64,000 bases of DNA from Musa acuminata AAA Group (lineage: Eukaryota; Streptophyta; Magnoliopsida; Zingiberales; Musaceae): NCBI RefSeq assembly GCF_036884655.1, contig NC_088339.1:34843501-34907500 (forward strand), written 5' to 3'. Under the pieces are notes generated by a model. The model did no database searches. It was not told the origin of the DNA and saw nothing but the letters and a program-made list of their open reading frames with translations. Below are positions 1 to 12,806 of the stretch, one piece after another; the stretch's first letter is position 1; every line of letters begins with the position of its first letter. The translations under genes were made by a program, and so were the position numbers.

Positions 1-2768
1 TGAGAAATAGACCAATACAATTGCTGCTAAATGTGATATTATTATTATTTATGATAACGGATGTGTTAATCTTGCAGCTCATAATAGTAACTAGGTAATT
101 GACTCTAATGCTTACTTTTCATGGTGATTTATTTAGATTTTACATTAGTAGTGATTTTGATAATGTTAAAATGGAAATAGTGGTACATCTAATATTGTGG
201 GTATTGGAGGTATTTACTTGGAGACCAATACTAAGAGTAAATTGATACTCAAATACATTATACATGTTCCAAATGTTGGTCTTATTTTGATATATACAGG
301 TAAACTTGATGATGAGGGATTTATACATTATTTTAATGAAAGCAAATCGAACCTTATCAAAAGTTCTCTAGTTATTGTAAGAGGAAAGAAGCTAAAATTT
401 TTCTTTGCCATGGAAGCTAAACTACACTAAGAAAAGATTAATACAATTCAAAATGGTGAATAAGAGGCTTGATCATATCAATGAGAAAGGATTTTAAATT
501 CTTGCTATAAAGCAGTTCTTATCGGAGTTGCAAGGTACATATCTTAAATCTTGTAATCATTACTTAGTTGGAAAAACACATAGAGTTACATTTCATACTT
601 ATCCGTTATCTAGAATATCAAATGTTATTGATTTGGTTCACACTGATGTTTGTACTATGCAAACAACAACTCTTGGATGAACTCTTTATTTTTGTTATTT
701 TCATTGATGACTATTATAAAAAAAAAATTAGGCTTTTGCTTTAAAATTTAAAAACCAGGTATTTGATTTGTTCAAAGAGTTTCATGTCAGTGTTGAAGAT
801 ATAATTATGAAGAGTTTGAGAATATATTTTCTTGGGGTATAGTTAGGAAGAGTTTGGGTACAGATCATAGGATCCAGTGAGTAAGAAGATTATTATAAGT
901 AGAGATGTATTTCTTGAAGACCATTTGTTTGATGATATTGATAATGTAGAGAAGTCAAAAACCTTTGTTTATATCATTTGGAGTACGAGTCCAATTCCTC
1001 CGCCTATAGCTCATAATGTTCATGGGGGAGATGAAAAAGAAAATTATGGTGAGAATGTCAGTGATGATACTTATATAATTGATAATGTTGAACTAATTGA
1101 ACAATTTGAACAAAAACCTCCTCCACCAGTTGAGATTCTATTAAAAAGATCTACAAAAGAATGACAATCATCTACGAGATATCTTCCATGAGTATATTAT
1201 GTTTATTGACAGGGGAGAGCCAAAAACTTATCAAGAAGCTATTCTATATTAGCACAAGAATGAGTAGGTTAAAACCATGTAAGAAAGATTATAAAATTAC
1301 TTAAAGAGAAAAAAATCTTAAAAATAAATAAATTTATAAATTGAAAACTGAAAATAATAGCTCATAATAAAAATATAATGCATGACTAGTTGTAAAAGGA
1401 TTCAGTTATAAGAAATGTATTGACTTTACATAAATATTTTCTCTTGCGGTGAAAATATCTTCTATTCGAGTTATTCTTAGTTTCGCTACTTGCTTGGACT
1501 TAGAAATTGAGTAACTTGATGTAAAAATTATATTTCTTCATAGTGACTTTGAAAAAGAAATTTACATGGAGTAACCAAAAGGTTTTAGAGTCAAGAGAAA
1601 AAAAAAAATAGTATGCAAGCTTAAAAAAGCTTATATGGATTCAAACTAAGTATCCACATAGTGATATAAGAAATTCGATTTTTTTATGATGAGCCAAGGG
1701 TATAATAAAACTACATCTGATCATTGTATGTTTAGAAAGAAGTTTTCAAATGATGATTTTATTATTATTCTGTTATATGTTAATGATATGCTGGTTGTTA
1801 GTGATACTAGTAAAATTGATAAGTTTAAAAGAGAGTTAAGTAAGTCGTTTGCCATAAAAGACTTAGAATCGACAAAAATAAATACCTAAAATAAATATTC
1901 TTCGTGATAGGAAGAATAGGAAGATTTGGCTATCTCAGGAGGACCTATATTGAAAAGGTTTTTTAAAGATTCAATATGAATAAAGCCAAAGTAGTTTGTT
2001 CTCCACTTATAGGTTACTTCAAGCTTAGTTCAAAACAATGTCTTACTCATGAGAAAGAAAAAGAATAACTACCTAGAGTGCCTTACTCATTTGTGGTAGG
2101 CAGTTTGATGTATATTATGGTTTGTACTAGGCTAGATATAGCTTGTGTAATTGGAGTTTTCGGTTGATTTCTCTCTGATCCTGGTAAACAACATTGGACA
2201 GTAGTGAAATGTATATTAAGATATCTAAATGGTATTTATAGGTTATATTTATGTTTTGGGAGTGGTGAACCTGTGCTAGAGGTTACACAAATACACAAAT
2301 ACAGACATAGTAGGTGATATTGATTCCAGGAAGTTCACTTTGGGGTTCTTAATGATGTTTGCAGGGGGAGCAATCTATTGACAGTCAAAGTTATAGAATT
2401 ATATTGCTCTATCAACCATAAAAAGAGAATACATAATAATTATTAAAGCCTATAAGGAAACTTTATAGATAAAAAGTTTCTACAGGAATTAGGGTTGAAA
2501 TAGGAGAAATATACCATTTACTGTAACAGTCAGAGTGTCATTCACCTCTCCAAGAATTCAATATACCATTCTAGATCCAAGTATATTGAAGTAAGATATC
2601 ACTAGAGTCGTGATGTCCTTGAGATGAAAGAATTGTAATTAGAAAAAGTGCATATCAATGAGAATGTATAAGATATGTTTATGAAGTCTTTGTCTAAGGA
2701 GAAACTTGAAGCATATAGGCGAGGAGCATGCATAGTACAACCCACTATATGAGCTGGAGAGAGAGAAT
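1..2768 (+). mobile_element. Degenerate Ty1/copia retrotransposon, pol region
   Basis: This is a decayed copia polyprotein read in pieces from all three forward frames. Positions 197-430 resemble the protease/GAG-pre-integrase junction (LVIVRGKKL, YIIHVPNVG). Positions 560-800 resemble integrase (GKTHRVTFHTYPLSRI, DLVHTDVC). Positions 877-1164 resemble the linker (SKKIIISRDVFLED). Positions 1500-1990 are reverse transcriptase: YMLMICWLL in one frame and LLYVNDMLVVSD in the next, so the catalytic YVDD is now YVND. Positions 2060-2750 resemble RNase H, including a trace of ADM-GDIDSRKST and the terminal LTKSL-KEKLEA motif. Many stops and frameshifts mean it cannot be coding. The 5' end lies outside the window. 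The order protease, integrase, RT, RNase H is that of Ty1/copia rather than Ty3/gypsy. Confidence 0.85.
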
Positions 2769-2870
2769 TGTTAGGTTCAACCTATATGTTGGATTAGAAA
2801 AGACAATAGAGCCATTAAGCCCAAATCTAATCAGTTATTTTTTTAAAAAAAGGGAAGTGGATACTTGAGA

Positions 2871-2902
<32 letters not shown>

Positions 2903-3400
2903 ATATTAGGGTTACGAGACTTTTATTATACGATCAATCGATTAAACTTCGTTAGTTTTAACTTAAATTTTATATAGAGAATCATTGTAATAAGCTTTAC
3001 AATCTTAACGGTGTTGATCTACGATTTATCCCCTTAGAGATACTTTTTTTGATATATTCATTTGATGAGATATAAATATTTCTTTTAATAAAATTCATTG
3101 GTGATGATGATATATTATTGTTGAGTCAAAATATGTGTTCTTGATGTTTTTATGATCATCTAGTTATTTTGGATAAGATTTATTGTAAATCTATTATCAT
3201 TATTTGTGATAGTGAAGGTTGGAAGTAGACTACGTTCCCATAATTTTTTTAGGATTGAGTTTTACATGTAAAAATTTGATGTCTCATTTTATGATTGATT
3301 TATTAATATTTATTTTTGATAATAAATTAATATTTTGATGAAAAACTTATTTTGATATATAAAGAGGAAAAAAAAATATTTAGCTATAATAATTTTTCCG
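2769..3400 (+). repeat. Probable 3' LTR of the copia remnant
   Basis: Directly after the RNase H remnant comes a purine-rich tract (GGAGAGAGAGAAT, about 2756-2768), which fits a polypurine tract. It is followed by TGTTAGGTTCAACC, a TG-start LTR edge. The LTR contains a (GA)n microsatellite at about 2873-2905. The right edge is not clear and the 5' partner is outside the window, so the end coordinate is approximate. Confidence 0.5.
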
Positions 3401-5652
3401 AACATAATCTCTGTTTTGCCAATTGAGATGAAGCTAAAGAGCTTACAAAGTGAATGCTACTTGCGAGCTCAAAGATGATAGTTGAATAGCTAAAAGCATA
3501 TGCTTAAAAATGAACAGACCGTTGAGTTCATACGAATTCATCATTTGTTTTTGTCCGACAGAGACGCTGAAGAGGATCATCCGGAGGCTGCGCTATGTTT
3601 CTTGGCCAAACACTGTAAACACTTGGTTCCAGAGGATGCATGACAAAACACGGGAACGAGGTTGGTATCGTTTGCCAACTCCGTCGATGTCATGGAGCAT
3701 CATATCCTATTCAGGTCGGAATGGTTTGCGCGGATGAACGGTGTCGCTGGTTGTCGTTGTCGTCGTAGGTGGTGAGGGTGGCAGCCAGAGGAGAGACGCG
3801 TGCGGTGAATGCCACGGGAGCCGGGGGATCTGTTTGCCAGGGGATTCATTCTTGTATGGGCTGGCGAAGGGTCTTCGTCTGGAAGACTGTTGCAAGGTGG
3901 GTTGCTGCAGTGGCGGCGCCGTCGTCCGATCTCTCGGTGGCGAGGTGACGGAGGATAGCTGGGAATGGATGTACAAGCGAACTCAGACCCATTCGTTCCC
4001 TGCTTCTTCCTCCTCCCAACGACCGAGAACCTTGGGAGTCCATCAATTTTTGCTTCGTTAATAAGTATTACAATGTATACATATATTATTGGCTTTGACG
4101 CTTGCAGCCTTTCGCTGCAAAGGTGTTGGGAGACAACGATGAATCAGCTCTTCCCGGTTCCAATTATTAATTATTTCTACCTCTTCCCGGAAGAAGAGTT
4201 AATTTCTACATATCATCCATTGGAGCTCTCTAAACTTATTTAGTGTTGTTGTAGTTGACAATCATCCAAACAGAGGTAACGAGATATGTGACGATCCCAT
4301 TAAAGAAACGATACCAATTTTGTTCTTCTTCTTCTTCAACTATGGGTTTGATGAGGAAAACTGTGATCGGTCACTCAAAATTGGTTTTTTTTTTATTGAT
4401 GCACCAACTTGGGTACGTCATCGTTACGTCATCGTTACGTGATTCGTTGTAACCAAGCCATTCGTAGTTTTATGGTTGGAGGGTTTTAGGTGGGGTTCGG
4501 TGAATCTGCCCGAAGCAAGTTGGTGGTTGGATATGATGCAATAAACAAGTCGATCCGAATCAATGGTTCGTATTGGCCATCGGAATAGCACAAACCTACC
4601 TTTCGATGGATGACTCGTCGATCGAGACACCACCATAAAATAATAGCCCACACCTTACGACGGCATCGTATCATGTTCACGTCCTTAACCCCCACTGCAT
4701 TTTCATTTTCTTTATTTCAATGTGCGACGATAATTATCCACACTCTCCGCACGCCTTTACCAGTCTGTCTACTCGACGCGTGTCCGCTGCGGTTCTCAGA
4801 CTATCTCCGACTCTGCGTACACCACCGGTTTTTCTCTGGCGTGAACGACGAGAGAGACTTCATGTCACGGTCACTTGACGGCACGGCAGTCATTTTTGTG
4901 CTATGCTGGAAGGGGACGTGCTGCGGGACGTCATCTGTGACATCTTCCCTCCGATAAAATCATCTGTGGATCGTGTTGGTTTCTATTTCCTTTTCTTTGG
5001 AGGATTCAACTGGCTTTTATTCGTGCGTTGTTCTGCCGTCTTAGTCATGACAGGGTCAAACATGTACTGCTCAGCGTGGGAATACAGGAAGTAGGAGTGG
5101 TTGGTGAGGACTTTGCGACCATTGTCTGTATCAAGAAGCCAGGGTGGCACGAGGAACTCATCAATAAAGAAGGGGGAAAAAATATGTTTATGTATGAATG
5201 CATTTCCGCTCTCTTATCTTATCAGAAATGGCTTGCTTATGCGGATGAACTAAGATCGATGGACAAGGCAAGTAAAGGGGAAACAAACGGCAGAGTTCAA
5301 ATCGGAAATGCTAGCGATCTCTGCTGGTTTCCCTTCCTGCATGGTTCTCCTTCTCGTGCTCATGTGGTTTGCACATCACTTGCTCCTCCAACGCATGAAT
5401 CAACTTAGGGAGGGTGTCATACTTCCGTCTCATCTGTTAATAAATGAGATTGACTGCACCGGTGGCAAAATCATGCAAGCTTAATTAATGGATTCGGACT
5501 TATTCGGCATTGGGTCACCATCGGTGGTGGGTGGAGAAAAATCCTTGCTTCTTCAGACGAAGTCTGATTTTAAATATTAGGAAACAGAGACCGAGAGAAG
5601 CAAGTTTGGTTCAACACTGAATGGGAAACAACTATGCTGACTCTGAAGACAC
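3401..5652. other. Intergenic; no supported gene
   Basis: Several short open frames on both strands (for example 3741-4061 + and 5028-5408 +) show no recognisable domain, splice pattern or family similarity. There is a short duplicated GTCATCGTTACGT motif near 4415-4440. I see no RNA gene. Confidence 0.5.

Positions 5653-5701
<49 letters not shown>
5653..5701. repeat. (ATT)n microsatellite
   Basis: About 16 uninterrupted ATT units lie about 125 bp upstream of the polyketide synthase TATA box, inside its promoter region. Confidence 0.95.
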
Positions 5702-5825
5702 GGATTCTCCTGATGCAAGACTTCGAGCAACCACATTAAATCAACTGATTATTATTTTGAGCACCTGAAAAATGAGAGGGTGGAGGAGGTGAGGAGTGGG
5801 TGGTAGAGAGGCGGAGCTCTGTGTT

Positions 5826-5833
5826 TATAAATA
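5826..5833 (+). promoter_or_regulatory. TATA box of the polyketide synthase gene
   Basis: TATAAATA lies 92 bp upstream of the ATG at 5926. That would place transcription start near 5860 and give a leader of about 65 nt. It is the only good TATA motif just upstream of this gene. Confidence 0.6.
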
Positions 5834-5925
5834 TGTGGCCGAAGTTTGAATGACATCCACTCCTCATCCAATTCCCAGTGATCGTATACCTGCCGCTGCT
5901 TCCTTGCTTGCTTTTTGCCACACTA

Positions 5926-7267
5926 ATGGCCAGCCTCCACGCTCTGCGCAAGACACAGAGGGCTCAGGGTCCGGCCACCATCATGGCCATCGGCACCGCC
6001 AACCCTCCCAACCTCTACGAACAGAGCACCTATCCCGACTACTACTTCCGCGTCACCAACTCTGAGCACAAGCAGGATCTCAAGCACAAGTTTCGGCGCA
6101 TGTGTAAGACCTTGTTATAGCTTTTGCTTTCGTCAAGCATATCCATCTTCCGACAAAGAAAATGGCATACATCTACGAGCGAGCGAGCTTCACTAAGACA
6201 AGCTGTTAAGAGGAAGAAGAACAGAAACGAAAACCAACTCGCCTTTCTGATCTGCCTTTTTTTCGGTGCATGTAGGCGAGAAGACGATGGTCAAACGGCG
6301 CTACCTGCATCTCACCGAGGAGATCCTCAAGGAGAGACCAAAACTGTGCTCCTACATGGAGCCATCCTTCGACGACCGGCAGGACATCGTGGTGGAGGAG
6401 GTGCCCAAGCTGGCCAAGGAAGCCGCCACCAAGGCCATCAAGGAGTGGGGCCGCTCCAAGTCCGACATCACCCACTTGGTCTTCTGCTCCATCAGCGGCA
6501 TCGACATGCCCGGCGCCGACTACCGCCTTGCAAAGCTCCTCGGCCTCCCGTTGTCCGTCAACCGCATCATGCTCTACAGCCAGGCCTGCCATATGGGCGC
6601 CGCCATGCTCCGCATCGCCAAGGACCTCGCCGAGAACAACAAGGGGGCTCGTGTGCTCGTGGTGTCCTGCGAGATCACCGTCCTCAGCTTCCGAGGCCCG
6701 GACGAGCACGACTTCGAGGCCCTCGCTGGCCAAGCGGGGTTCGGTGACGGAGCAGCTGCGGTCATCGTGGGTGCCGATCCGATCCAAGGCCTGGAGAAGC
6801 CGATCTACGAGATAATGTCGGCCACGCAAGTAACGGTGCCGGAGAGCGAGAAGGCCGTGGGAGGCCACCTCCGGGAGGTCGGCCTGACCTTCCACTTCTT
6901 CAACCAGCTGCCCCTGATCATCGCCGACAACATCGGGAACAGCCTCGCGGACGCATTCAAGCCCTTGGGCATCACCGACTGGAACGAGGTGTTCTGGGTG
7001 GCGCACCCGGGAAATTGGGCCATCATGGACGCCATCGAGTCCAAGCTGGGGCTCCTGCCGGAGAAGCTCAGCACAGCACGGCATGTATTCGCCGAGTACG
7101 GCAACATGCAGAGCGCCACCGTGTATTTCGTGATGGATGAGGTGAGGAAGCGGTCGGTGGTGGAGGGGCGGACGACCACCGGGGATGGACTGCAGTGGGG
7201 GGTGCTCTTTGGGTTTGGACCGGGGCTCAGCATCGAGACTGTCGTGCTCCGCAGCGTACCACTCTAA
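5926..7267 (+). CDS. Type III polyketide synthase, curcuminoid/diarylheptanoid-synthase-like
   Basis: Two exons, 5926-6103 and 6276-7267, encode 389 aa, the normal length for the chalcone synthase superfamily. The intron splits the Cys60 codon after its first base, the hallmark intron position of this family. The catalytic triad is present: Cys164 (YSQACHMG), His303 (WVAHPGN) and Asn336 (EYGNM). The gatekeepers Phe215 and Phe265, Gly211, Gly256 and the C-terminal GFGPG loop are kept. Compared with chalcone synthase, position 132 is Ile rather than Thr, 197 is Ser rather than Thr, 338 is Gln rather than Ser, and HPGG reads HPGNW. From memory the HPGNWAIMD and [18 protein letters not shown] blocks resemble rice curcuminoid synthase and Wachendorfia PKS1, which condense phenylpropanoyl-CoA with malonyl-CoA to make diarylheptanoid or phenylphenalenone precursors. 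The product is therefore probably not naringenin chalcone. It is likely cytosolic; no signal peptide is seen. A broken copy lies at 52.4 kb. Confidence 0.93.
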
Positions 7268-8798
7268 TTAAGCTACTTTTTTTCAGCGATAATACCGCGC
7301 ACAAATATTACGCAGTCGTGTGTGATGTTCTTCTTTGATCTCCATGCTGTTGGTTCTGCAAGGCATATGTAACTTGTCTATTCTTTTTGTAAGATCAAGA
7401 AAAAGGAAAGAAACGATGCAAATTCTCCAAAAGATTTACTTGTATAGTTATTATACCATCATAAAAATCAGAGATGGTGAGAATTGGTAGTATCCACATC
7501 CAAACGTGCCACGCGTGGAGACGTGCTTCCTGATCGGTCAACATATCTGACCTACCGCAACCTACCCTGCGAAGAGAGAGTGATTCCTCCAAATGCTGGT
7601 CAACAGTGAGTGGTTGGCAAACCAAGAATGAGAGTATGAGAACGCAGACTAAAACCAATAGCTGTCGTCTACAAGCAGCGTCATCTCCGACGTCGACTTG
7701 GGGCTTCAGCATCTCGTTTTTGCCATTCAATATGAAGATGGATGGATGGATGGATGCCGGAGCTATCGCCCATCAATCCAGTGGCCGCGTTACCTTAATA
7801 GCTTCATGGAAGACTTCTAACGAAGCACGGCAGGAAGAACTCTGATCGATCCACTCTTTAGAGAATTGTTGTGTTCGTCAAACCAGTTATCATCTTCATC
7901 TATAATCGCAATACGAAGGTTCTTCTCTTCGTCCTGGATGATGTGACGACGGCCTCCAGGGGACTTGATGATTTGGGCTTCCCACATCACGTCCATCAGA
8001 TGTCGTAAAGCGTTGGATTTTGAGCCCATATAATTTAGCAGCGATCGTAAGTTGCCTACGTGGTTCGGGTCCAACCAACCGTTTGCCCTTTGTGACTCTT
8101 TGCATGAGTCGCATAGACTGTTCGCTATATGATGTGACGCCGTTCGTAGAGCACGCAAACAAAAAACACATCAAACGCTCTGACCGCTTCACGTGCAGGT
8201 GAGGGAAGCGAGACGAGTAAGCCATTTCGGATGACTTGCGTTATTGGGGAATGGTAGCGAGAAAAAGGGACGTCACGTCAGAAAACTCCACCCGCATTCT
8301 TACCCGCTCCTTTGCACGACTCTGTGTCTCACCGAGGGGGTGGTGACCCACCAGCTATGTTCCTCAATCGCCGTCGTGAATCTTTCCTGTCTCCTCTCTT
8401 TCCTGTATCCATATCCTCACCGGAAGCGAGCGAGATCTCGTGGGGAGGAGAAAAAATCTCCGGGAATTCCTCCCGCCTTGCCATTGTATCGGTTCATCAT
8501 CATCATCGCCGTCCATTTTTAGGGTGGAAGACCAGCTTGGTCTCCCGATCGAACATCTCCCCGGTTCCAACCTGGTCACTGCCTGCTTTCCTAGGTGCAA
8601 ATCCGATGGCCTATTTTGAAATCACCCCAAGTTAGGTTTTTGCAATCCGAGCACTTGGAGCCCTCCTTTTTTTTTTTTATTCCGGTTCGATTTGGGGATT
8701 CTGAATCGGCGTCGTAGTGTCGGGACTCTTGGAAGGCAGGGGAGTATGGGCGTCGCGGGGCTCCTCTGATTTCGTTCGAGGCGTCGAAGGGTCCGCAG
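7268..8798. other. Intergenic; 3' end of the PKS gene and leader of the next gene
   Basis: No supported coding gene. There is a short (GGAT)n run at about 7738-7755. The open frames at 7817-8225 on the minus strand have no recognisable domain. From about 8240 the sequence becomes CT-rich and probably carries the promoter and leader of the coiled-coil gene that starts at 8916. Confidence 0.5.
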
Positions 8799-8915
8799 GT
8801 GAGCTTTAATTTGCTTGACGATGGAATTTTGGTGTCGTAGACGTCCAATGATCTGAAAGACGTGACCTTTGATGAGCTGAGAGGCTTATTTGTGCGTTGG
8901 TATCTCATCGCAGCC

Positions 8916-11883
8916 ATGCCGACATTCACTGCGATCGCCTTGGATAGACTTTTGGAGCCTGGGTCTGGAATGCCTATGTCACCAAAGCCACCTCCGGTGC
9001 CGATCAAGATGGTGAAGGGGGCACAAGAAGCAACGACCCGCAGGAGCAATCCTCGACCCAACATCCGCCCTGCTCTTTATGCCACCCCGGAGACCACCCC
9101 GATCCCTGACGCCCCTTGGTGGTTTCCTCCACACTCGCCATACCTCATTAACCATAAGAGACGTGGGCGTCGCCTCGTCAAGAGCCTCTTGCAGGGCCAA
9201 GCTTGTTCCACAGGACCAAAGCCACCCGATGAGGAGCAGAAGATTGAAGTGATGAATGGAAATGGGCATGACGAGGAGGTGCAGAAAGCTGGTCATGGAC
9301 AGGGTAGCCGGGGTGGTTCTGTTGTGGATGAATCTGGTGGAGGCGAGCTGCAAGATGAACATTTGGGTAAAGGGGTGATCGCAACCGAGGAAATGGCAAA
9401 GCCTCTGTCTGAAGACCCCGAAAGAGATGACGACACAGAGAACTTCTTTGATCTGCAGGACTCGCTGAGCACTGCCAGTAACTCCGAGGCCGATGATACC
9501 TGTGGTCGGTGGAAACCAATTACCCCATTGGGAGAGTATTATGATGCCTTTGACGGTATATTTCTTATGCAGATGTTAGTTTTCTTTAATGGCTTAAGAG
9601 TATTCTCATATTTTCGTTTATTCTTAGGCTTTCATGTTTTTCTGAGCATAATACTTATTTCGTTCAAGCTTATTGTTGTAATTAATTTATGATCATTATG
9701 GTGATTTTTTTAAAACAAAAAATCTCTAATAGATTATTTGAGAGTTTAATTGTATTTGAATGTATAGTACTTCTCTTCTGCTTTCCTTCTTTCTATGATC
9801 TTTCTCCTCTTTTATTCTTTCCACCAAATTTATTATTGAATACTTCACCTGAGGCAGTATTAAAAAAATTTGAATCTTTCCACCTGTGTCTAGCTTCATC
9901 CTAGATGGAAAATTGAGTATAGTTTGGGAGGGGAAATCTTTTGTTAGATTAGGCTTTTTGATGAAAACATTGAAAAGAAAATTCTCTTACTTTGACAACC
10001 ATAAAAAAGAAGTTTTTCACGAGAACCTAATTCTAGAAGAAAGAATGCTCTGTCACACTAACATGATTAGACAGGAATATATTCTTGAAGCACCTTAGTG
10101 GATCGCAATATTTTGATGATATCTCAAGTGAAATGCCTCTTCTTGCTTTTGCTTCTAAGGTTATTTGATAGATTATGCTTATTTTTGTTTCGGCTACATC
10201 AGAGTAAGAACACACCTATTGACTGCTACTGGCCTTCCTATTTAGGTGAGATAAAAATGGAAAATCTATTGGAAATTGTTCGCAAAAGCATGTAGAAACA
10301 CTAGTTGCCTTTTGGTTTTTCCTTTTTGTTGAAAGGGGCACAATTGTGATCAACAGATACCGGTTTATGCCACACCGATAGGTGCAGAAGATTGCTCCAC
10401 TAATTCCAGTAACTAAAAAGCCATTAAGTAGAACTCATGGCACTAAATGATATCAATTGATCTATCTCCTTCCCAATATGGTCATCAAAGCCCCCTCTAA
10501 AAATTCATTTTGAATTCTTTTCATAGGATTCAAGATCTAGGACCTGTTGAAAACATCATGTCATGTCAATTTCATGCAACTTGGACTAAAGTTTTTCATA
10601 TCTTTGCTGTACAGCATGCTATGAGTGCTGTTCATATAATCGTACTCAATGACAGTTTTGGTTTTGTACATTTAGCATCTCAGGACAAGTCTATGCAGTA
10701 CATTTCCACCGAAAGATTAGGACTCTAGGCTTATATGATTTCCTTTTCATGGTGTAGATATTCTTAGTGATGGTTCTGCACGATCTTCCTATCCAAATGT
10801 TGAAGATGAACTGCGTGAAATGAGGCTAAATGTGTTGATGGAGATAGAGAAGCGGACACAAGCCGAAGAAGCACTAGCGAACCTGCAAAACCAATGGCAG
10901 CGACTGAGTCATCGACTGTCGCTTGTTGGCTTGAAGCTTCCAACTCCTCCAACCGTTCCTGAGGCTGTGGATGTGCCTGCAAACTTGCATCCTGCAGAGG
11001 AATTGTACCAACAGGTTGTTGTTGCACGCTTTGTAGCCGACGCTGTAGGGAGGGGTTGTGCCCGTGCCAAGGTTCAGCTAGAGATGGAAACCCAAATTGC
11101 ATCAAAGAACTTTGAGATCGCTAGGTTATCGGATCGGCTCCAGTATTACGAAGCTGCAAATAAAGAAATGTCTCAAAGAAATCAAGAGGCCATTGGTGAG
11201 AGTTGTTTACTTTGTCTCCTATTTTGTTTCTTCTCTCTTGCTCATGTTTTACAGGAAGAAGAAGTATGAAATTGTTTATTTGATCTTAATCATTCATCCT
11301 ATCCTATCTGCACTTAGTTACTAGGTCTTTGTTAACTAAGCTAAGGCTTTATACTAATGTATAGCATGGTTACGCAAGAGGCCTAATACAGGGGTGAGGG
11401 TTAGAGTGGATATGTGTTGATGTTGAGATTGATATCATTTGGAATTGGATGGTAACAACAAATAATTTTAGACCATATGAGAAATGTCTTCCAATTAAAT
11501 TGACTTTCTGGGATCCACTAAAATTATCTTTAGGAAACACTTTACATCTAAATGACAATCCGATACAGTCCTTTCCCTGGATACCTAGTTGCTCTAATGC
11601 ATGTTTTGCTGTTTGGTTCAGCATGATATTTGTTGATGTACTGGTTTAATGAGTTGCTGATGTTAACTAAGTGACTCCTATTGAATCAATTCCCAACAAA
11701 TTGGTTGCAGAAATGGCACGACGACAACGCAACTGGCGTAAGAGGAGGCAAAGATGGTTTTGGGGCTCAATTGGTGTTGCCATTACACTCGGTGGCGCTG
11801 CCATCGCGTGGTCTTATCTTCTAGTATCAGTATCGAAACCAACTCCCTCCGAAGTTGATACCACAAGCAGTCATGAACAATGA
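8916..11883 (+). CDS. Conserved plant coiled-coil protein with C-terminal membrane anchor
   Basis: Three exons (8916-9555, 10758-11195, 11711-11883) join in frame to 416 aa. The start MPTFTAIALDRLLEPG was chosen because it follows a likely 5'UTR intron (donor CAG/GTGAGC at 8799, acceptor ending 8913); an ATG at 8862 would fall inside that intron. Residues about 1-215 are low complexity, with proline-rich and acidic stretches and a basic HKRRGRR patch. Residues about 225-260 (DELREMRLNVLMEIEKRTQAEE) and 320-360 are helical and coiled-coil-like. A strongly basic RRQRNWRKRRQR is followed by one hydrophobic segment at about 376-400, then a short polar tail. This topology suggests a tail-anchored protein on an organelle or ER membrane. 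I recognise it as a plant-wide unknown family but cannot name it; the function is unknown. Confidence 0.8.
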
Positions 11884-12806
11884 AGGAAAAACAGATGGCA
11901 ATAATCAGCTTGTTTGTTTTACCCAGAGTTATATTTCTTCTAACAAAATTTTACCAGATCCTGAGTTTTGTCCGACGTCGGCCTGCAGTTTTGAATTATT
12001 TGTTTAATATGTTTGCCCTGTATGGTTGGTTTGAGTGGGCAATTTCCATTGCAGTTCTTGCTGAGTTCTGAAATGCAAGTGTTGTCTACTGTGCGGCTGA
12101 ACTCGCGTTATAAATAATAAACAGCGTGGGAGATCGTTTTGAATACATGTTTGCATGAGGGAATTTTGGTTTCAAAGAAATTAAGCATTCGGTGGGCATT
12201 GAATCGGAATGCATGTGATGGTGAGATTTTGACTTAATCTGATAGAAATCAAGCCTTGCCGGATACAGGTTGTGCATGCTCTATTACTACAACACCGTAT
12301 TGGGAATTAGATGGGATGGGTTGGGTTGGGTTGGTCCGGACCAAAAAAAGACGCGAATTGGATTCCTGGTCGATGATGAGGTGGCTGGGGCCCACGTCGT
12401 TCCCGAATGAAACCGGCAAAAGCGAAGTGCCCCGTGTCAAATGTCGTTTCAACTTTCCAAGCACGCTTCCATCATCTCTCAGCACGTGCTCAATTTGTCA
12501 AGTAGAAACTGTAGTAGTAACAACAACAACAACAACAACAACAACAATAATAATAATAAGCCAGTTCAGAGAACAGAAACGAGGGACCCGTGTCCCCCCA
12601 CCCCCCTCCTCCTCTGCGCCTCGGCCCGGCGGTGGAGCCTCCGGCTCTCCTTTCTCTCTCTCTCGTCTGTGTGTGTTTTCCCGTTGCTGAATTTGCCGGA
12701 ATGAAGTAGCTGCTTCACCACGCCGGACATCCCGCGGGGTCCCCAACACCTGCTATTCCGTTGTGGAGTCTCGCGACCCCGCTTTCTCTCTGCGATCTCG
12801 CCCACC
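11884..12806. other. Intergenic and IPK1 leader
   Basis: No coding gene seen. It contains a (TTGGG)n-like run near 12311-12335, an (AAC)10(AAT)4 microsatellite at about 12517-12558 and a CT-rich stretch at 12640-12665. The last part is probably the IPK1 promoter and 5'UTR. Confidence 0.5.

Noticed and set aside
6206..7084. 292-aa open frame antisense to the polyketide synthase
   Set aside because: It is a shadow of GC-rich third codon positions in the real gene; no domain is seen.
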